Positions 62,635 to 64,000 of a stretch of 64,000 nucleotides of DNA are shown here, piece by piece. The DNA is taken from the NCBI RefSeq assembly GCF_034424215.1, contig NZ_CP139960.1, positions 3,658,001-3,722,000 on the forward strand, given 5' to 3'. Below the pieces are notes generated by a model. That model saw only the letters and a list, made by a program, of their open reading frames with translations, ran no database searches and was not told the DNA's origin. Position numbers and translations under genes: made by a program. The DNA is from Niabella yanshanensis (lineage in GTDB: Bacteria; Bacteroidota; Bacteroidia; Chitinophagales; Chitinophagaceae). The number at the start of each line of letters is the position of its first letter. The stretch's first letter is position 1.

Positions 62635-63648
62635 TTATAAGTTGAAATGTACGCCGGCAGTTGCGCCAAGCGTGAGGGCAAAAGAATATTCATCGTCCCG
62701 GTACTTCCAGATATAGTTGTCGGAAAAAAGTTTGGAGTCCGAGTATTTGTAAGTGTTGATGGAAGGGCCTAGTGTTACTTCTATGGCAGGCGTTAGTTTG
62801 TAGCCTAATAAGGCTCGCAGCGATTCTGTATGTTTATAAAAGGTGAAGTCTGTTTTAGCGATACTCACCGCTTCTGCATTAATCCTTAGTTTTTGAGAAA
62901 GTGGAATGCGGTATCCGATTCCGGCTTCCATTTGAAGTACCGTCTTTTTTAGTTCTGATCCGGCTCCCAGACCCAGGATACCATAGGTCTTACGACCGCC
63001 GGTACGCAAAACAATATTGGCCGAAGCGTCGTCATAAACCTGTATTCCGATTTGTTGTTCCCCGTTCTTTATAATGTTTAAAAAACCAATAGGATAGTCC
63101 GAGCTGTCTGCGATATTGATCAGTCCTGCTATTTGTACTCCTTTCACTGACCTGGCTACATTCATCAATCCTGCTATTTGTACATCGGCATTTTTTGCAA
63201 CGTTAACCAAACCGGCTATTTGCAATAATTCATAGCTGCTGCAATTGCTCAAGCCGCTGATCTGTATAAAACCGTTGCCCTGTTTCTGGTTATGTAATCC
63301 TGCTATTTGAATACCCCGGCCATTCTCAGCGCCATTATACAAACCGGCAATGGATACACCTTTATTCGATTCACGAACCTGGTTGGCCAGCCCACTGATC
63401 AGCACGCCTTTATTGCTGCCGTATAGTTTGGTGTAAAGGCCGGCAATAGCAGCACCTTTATTATTGTAGTTCACACCCTGTAAGGCTTGCAGGGCAAAAG
63501 AAGGACTAATGTCGCCGGCCTGCCTGCCTTGCGTACTTATGGGTGTTACGATGCCCAGATGAACATGGTTGGCAACGGGCTCCTGGGCAAAGCAGTAAGT
63601 AGTAGTAAGAGAAAGAAACGCGAGTAGGCATTTGTTTTTTAAAAGCAT
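62635..63648 (-). CDS. Exported protein with LA_2272-like Ile-Ala-Gly-Leu repeats
   Basis: The 337-residue protein has a signal peptide ending Phe-Ala-Gln. Between about residues 60 and 190 a motif (Gly-Val-x-Ile-Ala-Gly-Leu-x-Asn) recurs every 15-19 residues, about eight times. This matches LA_2272-type surface repeats, which predict a stacked-strand fold. The C-terminal part (strands with Tyr, Gly, Phe) ends in Phe-Asn-Leu and looks like an outer-membrane barrel fragment. Confidence 0.8.
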   Translation of the reverse strand: MLLKNKCLLAFLSLTTTYCFAQEPVANHVHLGIVTPISTQGRQAGDISPSFALQALQGVNYNNKGAAIAGLYTKLYGSNKGVLISGLANQVRESNKGVSIAGLYNGAENGRGIQIAGLHNQKQGNGFIQISGLSNCSSYELLQIAGLVNVAKNADVQIAGLMNVARSVKGVQIAGLINIADSSDYPIGFLNIIKNGEQQIGIQVYDDASANIVLRTGGRKTYGILGLGAGSELKKTVLQMEAGIGYRIPLSQKLRINAEAVSIAKTDFTFYKHTESLRALLGYKLTPAIEVTLGPSINTYKYSDSKLFSDNYIWKYRDDEYSFALTLGATAGVHFNL

Positions 63649-63702
63649 AGTTAATGTATATACTGCTAATACACATTAATGAAAGCTTACCCCTATGCTT
63701 TC

Positions 63703-64000
63703 TTAAAAAATATTTACGCCTAGTGAAAAGCCCAGGTGAAGTGCATCTTTTTTACCTTCAATCAAGGGGAGCATGTTCCTGCTAAAGTTACTGTAGTAAG
63801 CTTTGTTTCCCATTTTAACAGGCTGTTGGTATTGCAGCCTCGGACCGGCAAATAACTGGATATTTTTATGCAGCTGGTAGATAAAGAGCGGTTGAAGAAT
63901 GATATTGCTGTAATCTGTATCAAAGTTATCGGTAACTGTATAATGCAGGTTGATCAGCTCGGTAGCCATTTTAAGCTTTCCTTTCAATTTCCATTCGCTT
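63703..64000 (-). CDS. C-terminus of an outer-membrane beta-barrel protein (cut by the window edge)
   Basis: The frame is open to base 64000 (Ser-Glu-Trp-Lys-Leu-Lys before the TTG at 63987), so the gene continues outside. The visible 98 residues alternate hydrophobic and polar residues in strands typical of outer-membrane porin-like barrels (Leu-Gln-Pro-Leu-Phe-Ile-Tyr-Gln-Leu, Phe-Ala-Gly-Pro-Arg-Leu-Gln-Tyr). They end in Gly-Val-Asn-Ile-Phe with a terminal Phe. The family cannot be assigned from this fragment. Confidence 0.7.
   Translation of the reverse strand, partial: SEWKLKGKLKMATELINLHYTVTDNFDTDYSNIILQPLFIYQLHKNIQLFAGPRLQYQQPVKMGNKAYYSNFSRNMLPLIEGKKDALHLGFSLGVNIF

Noticed and set aside
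1-64000. tRNA, rRNA, CRISPR, prophage or intact insertion sequence
   Set aside because: I looked for cloverleaf ends, regular short spaced repeats, transposase motifs and phage genes and saw none.

Overview
The window comes from a Bacteroidota chromosome, most likely Chitinophagaceae. That assignment is inferred from SusC/SusD proteins, many short lipoprotein signals ending in Cys, TAnnTTTG-type -7 promoter elements, weak Shine-Dalgarno signals, a bacillithiol gene (bshA) and a MoxR/DUF58/SpoIIM-type operon. GC content is moderate and coding density is high. I see no tRNA, rRNA, CRISPR array or intact insertion sequence.

Layout. 1-2.6 kb: the tail of a PspC-domain membrane protein and two small exported proteins. 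2.7-9.4 kb: two convergent secreted glycoside hydrolases, a multidomain GH31 enzyme with dockerin-like and cohesin-like C-terminal modules and a GH78 alpha-L-rhamnosidase. 9.4-18 kb: a membrane protein, obgE, a SET-domain protein, a decayed GH18 chitinase remnant, an S46 dipeptidyl peptidase (DPP7-like specificity residue), an enolase-superfamily dipeptide epimerase and a FUSC/YccS-type membrane protein. The S46 peptidase and the epimerase fit a peptide-scavenging theme. 18-23.5 kb: a TPP riboswitch driving pnuT plus an acyl-CoA-dehydrogenase-like flavoprotein, a ParE/RelE-type toxin-antitoxin pair, a DUF2071 protein and uvrB. 23.6-30.8 kb: a small exported protein and a DUF1275 protein behind an unusual phased-repeat promoter, an S41 peptidase, and a TonB-dependent receptor followed by a beta-propeller phytase. 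30.8-38.8 kb: a Rieske protein, hflX, an MsbA-like ABC exporter, an MTHFR-like protein, bshA and an M28 peptidase.

38.8-46.3 kb: a CAZyme-free SusC/SusD-fasciclin-DUF5007-like locus, followed by a doubly broken small exported-protein gene. 46.7-54.4 kb: a DUF4097 repeat protein, a UvrD/PcrA-like helicase fused to an Fe-S PD-(D/E)XK nuclease, and a di-heme cytochrome c peroxidase paired with a PhoX/DUF839-like lipoprotein. 54.5-59.9 kb: a five-gene SpoIIM/DUF4129/DUF4350/MoxR/DUF58 operon. 60-64 kb: two short-chain reductases, a DUF2807 lipoprotein, a protein with LA_2272-like repeats and a truncated outer-membrane barrel.

Most genes are ordinary for this phylum. The observations I would look at first are these: the GH31 enzyme carrying both halves of a cellulosome-like module pair; helically phased TTCTAAT boxes upstream of position 23793; four genes whose -7 element ends exactly 4 nt before the start codon (possible leaderless mRNAs); the flavoprotein under TPP-riboswitch control; the GH18 remnant and the doubly disrupted pseudogene; and the family of CGCAGAG-containing intergenic repeats.
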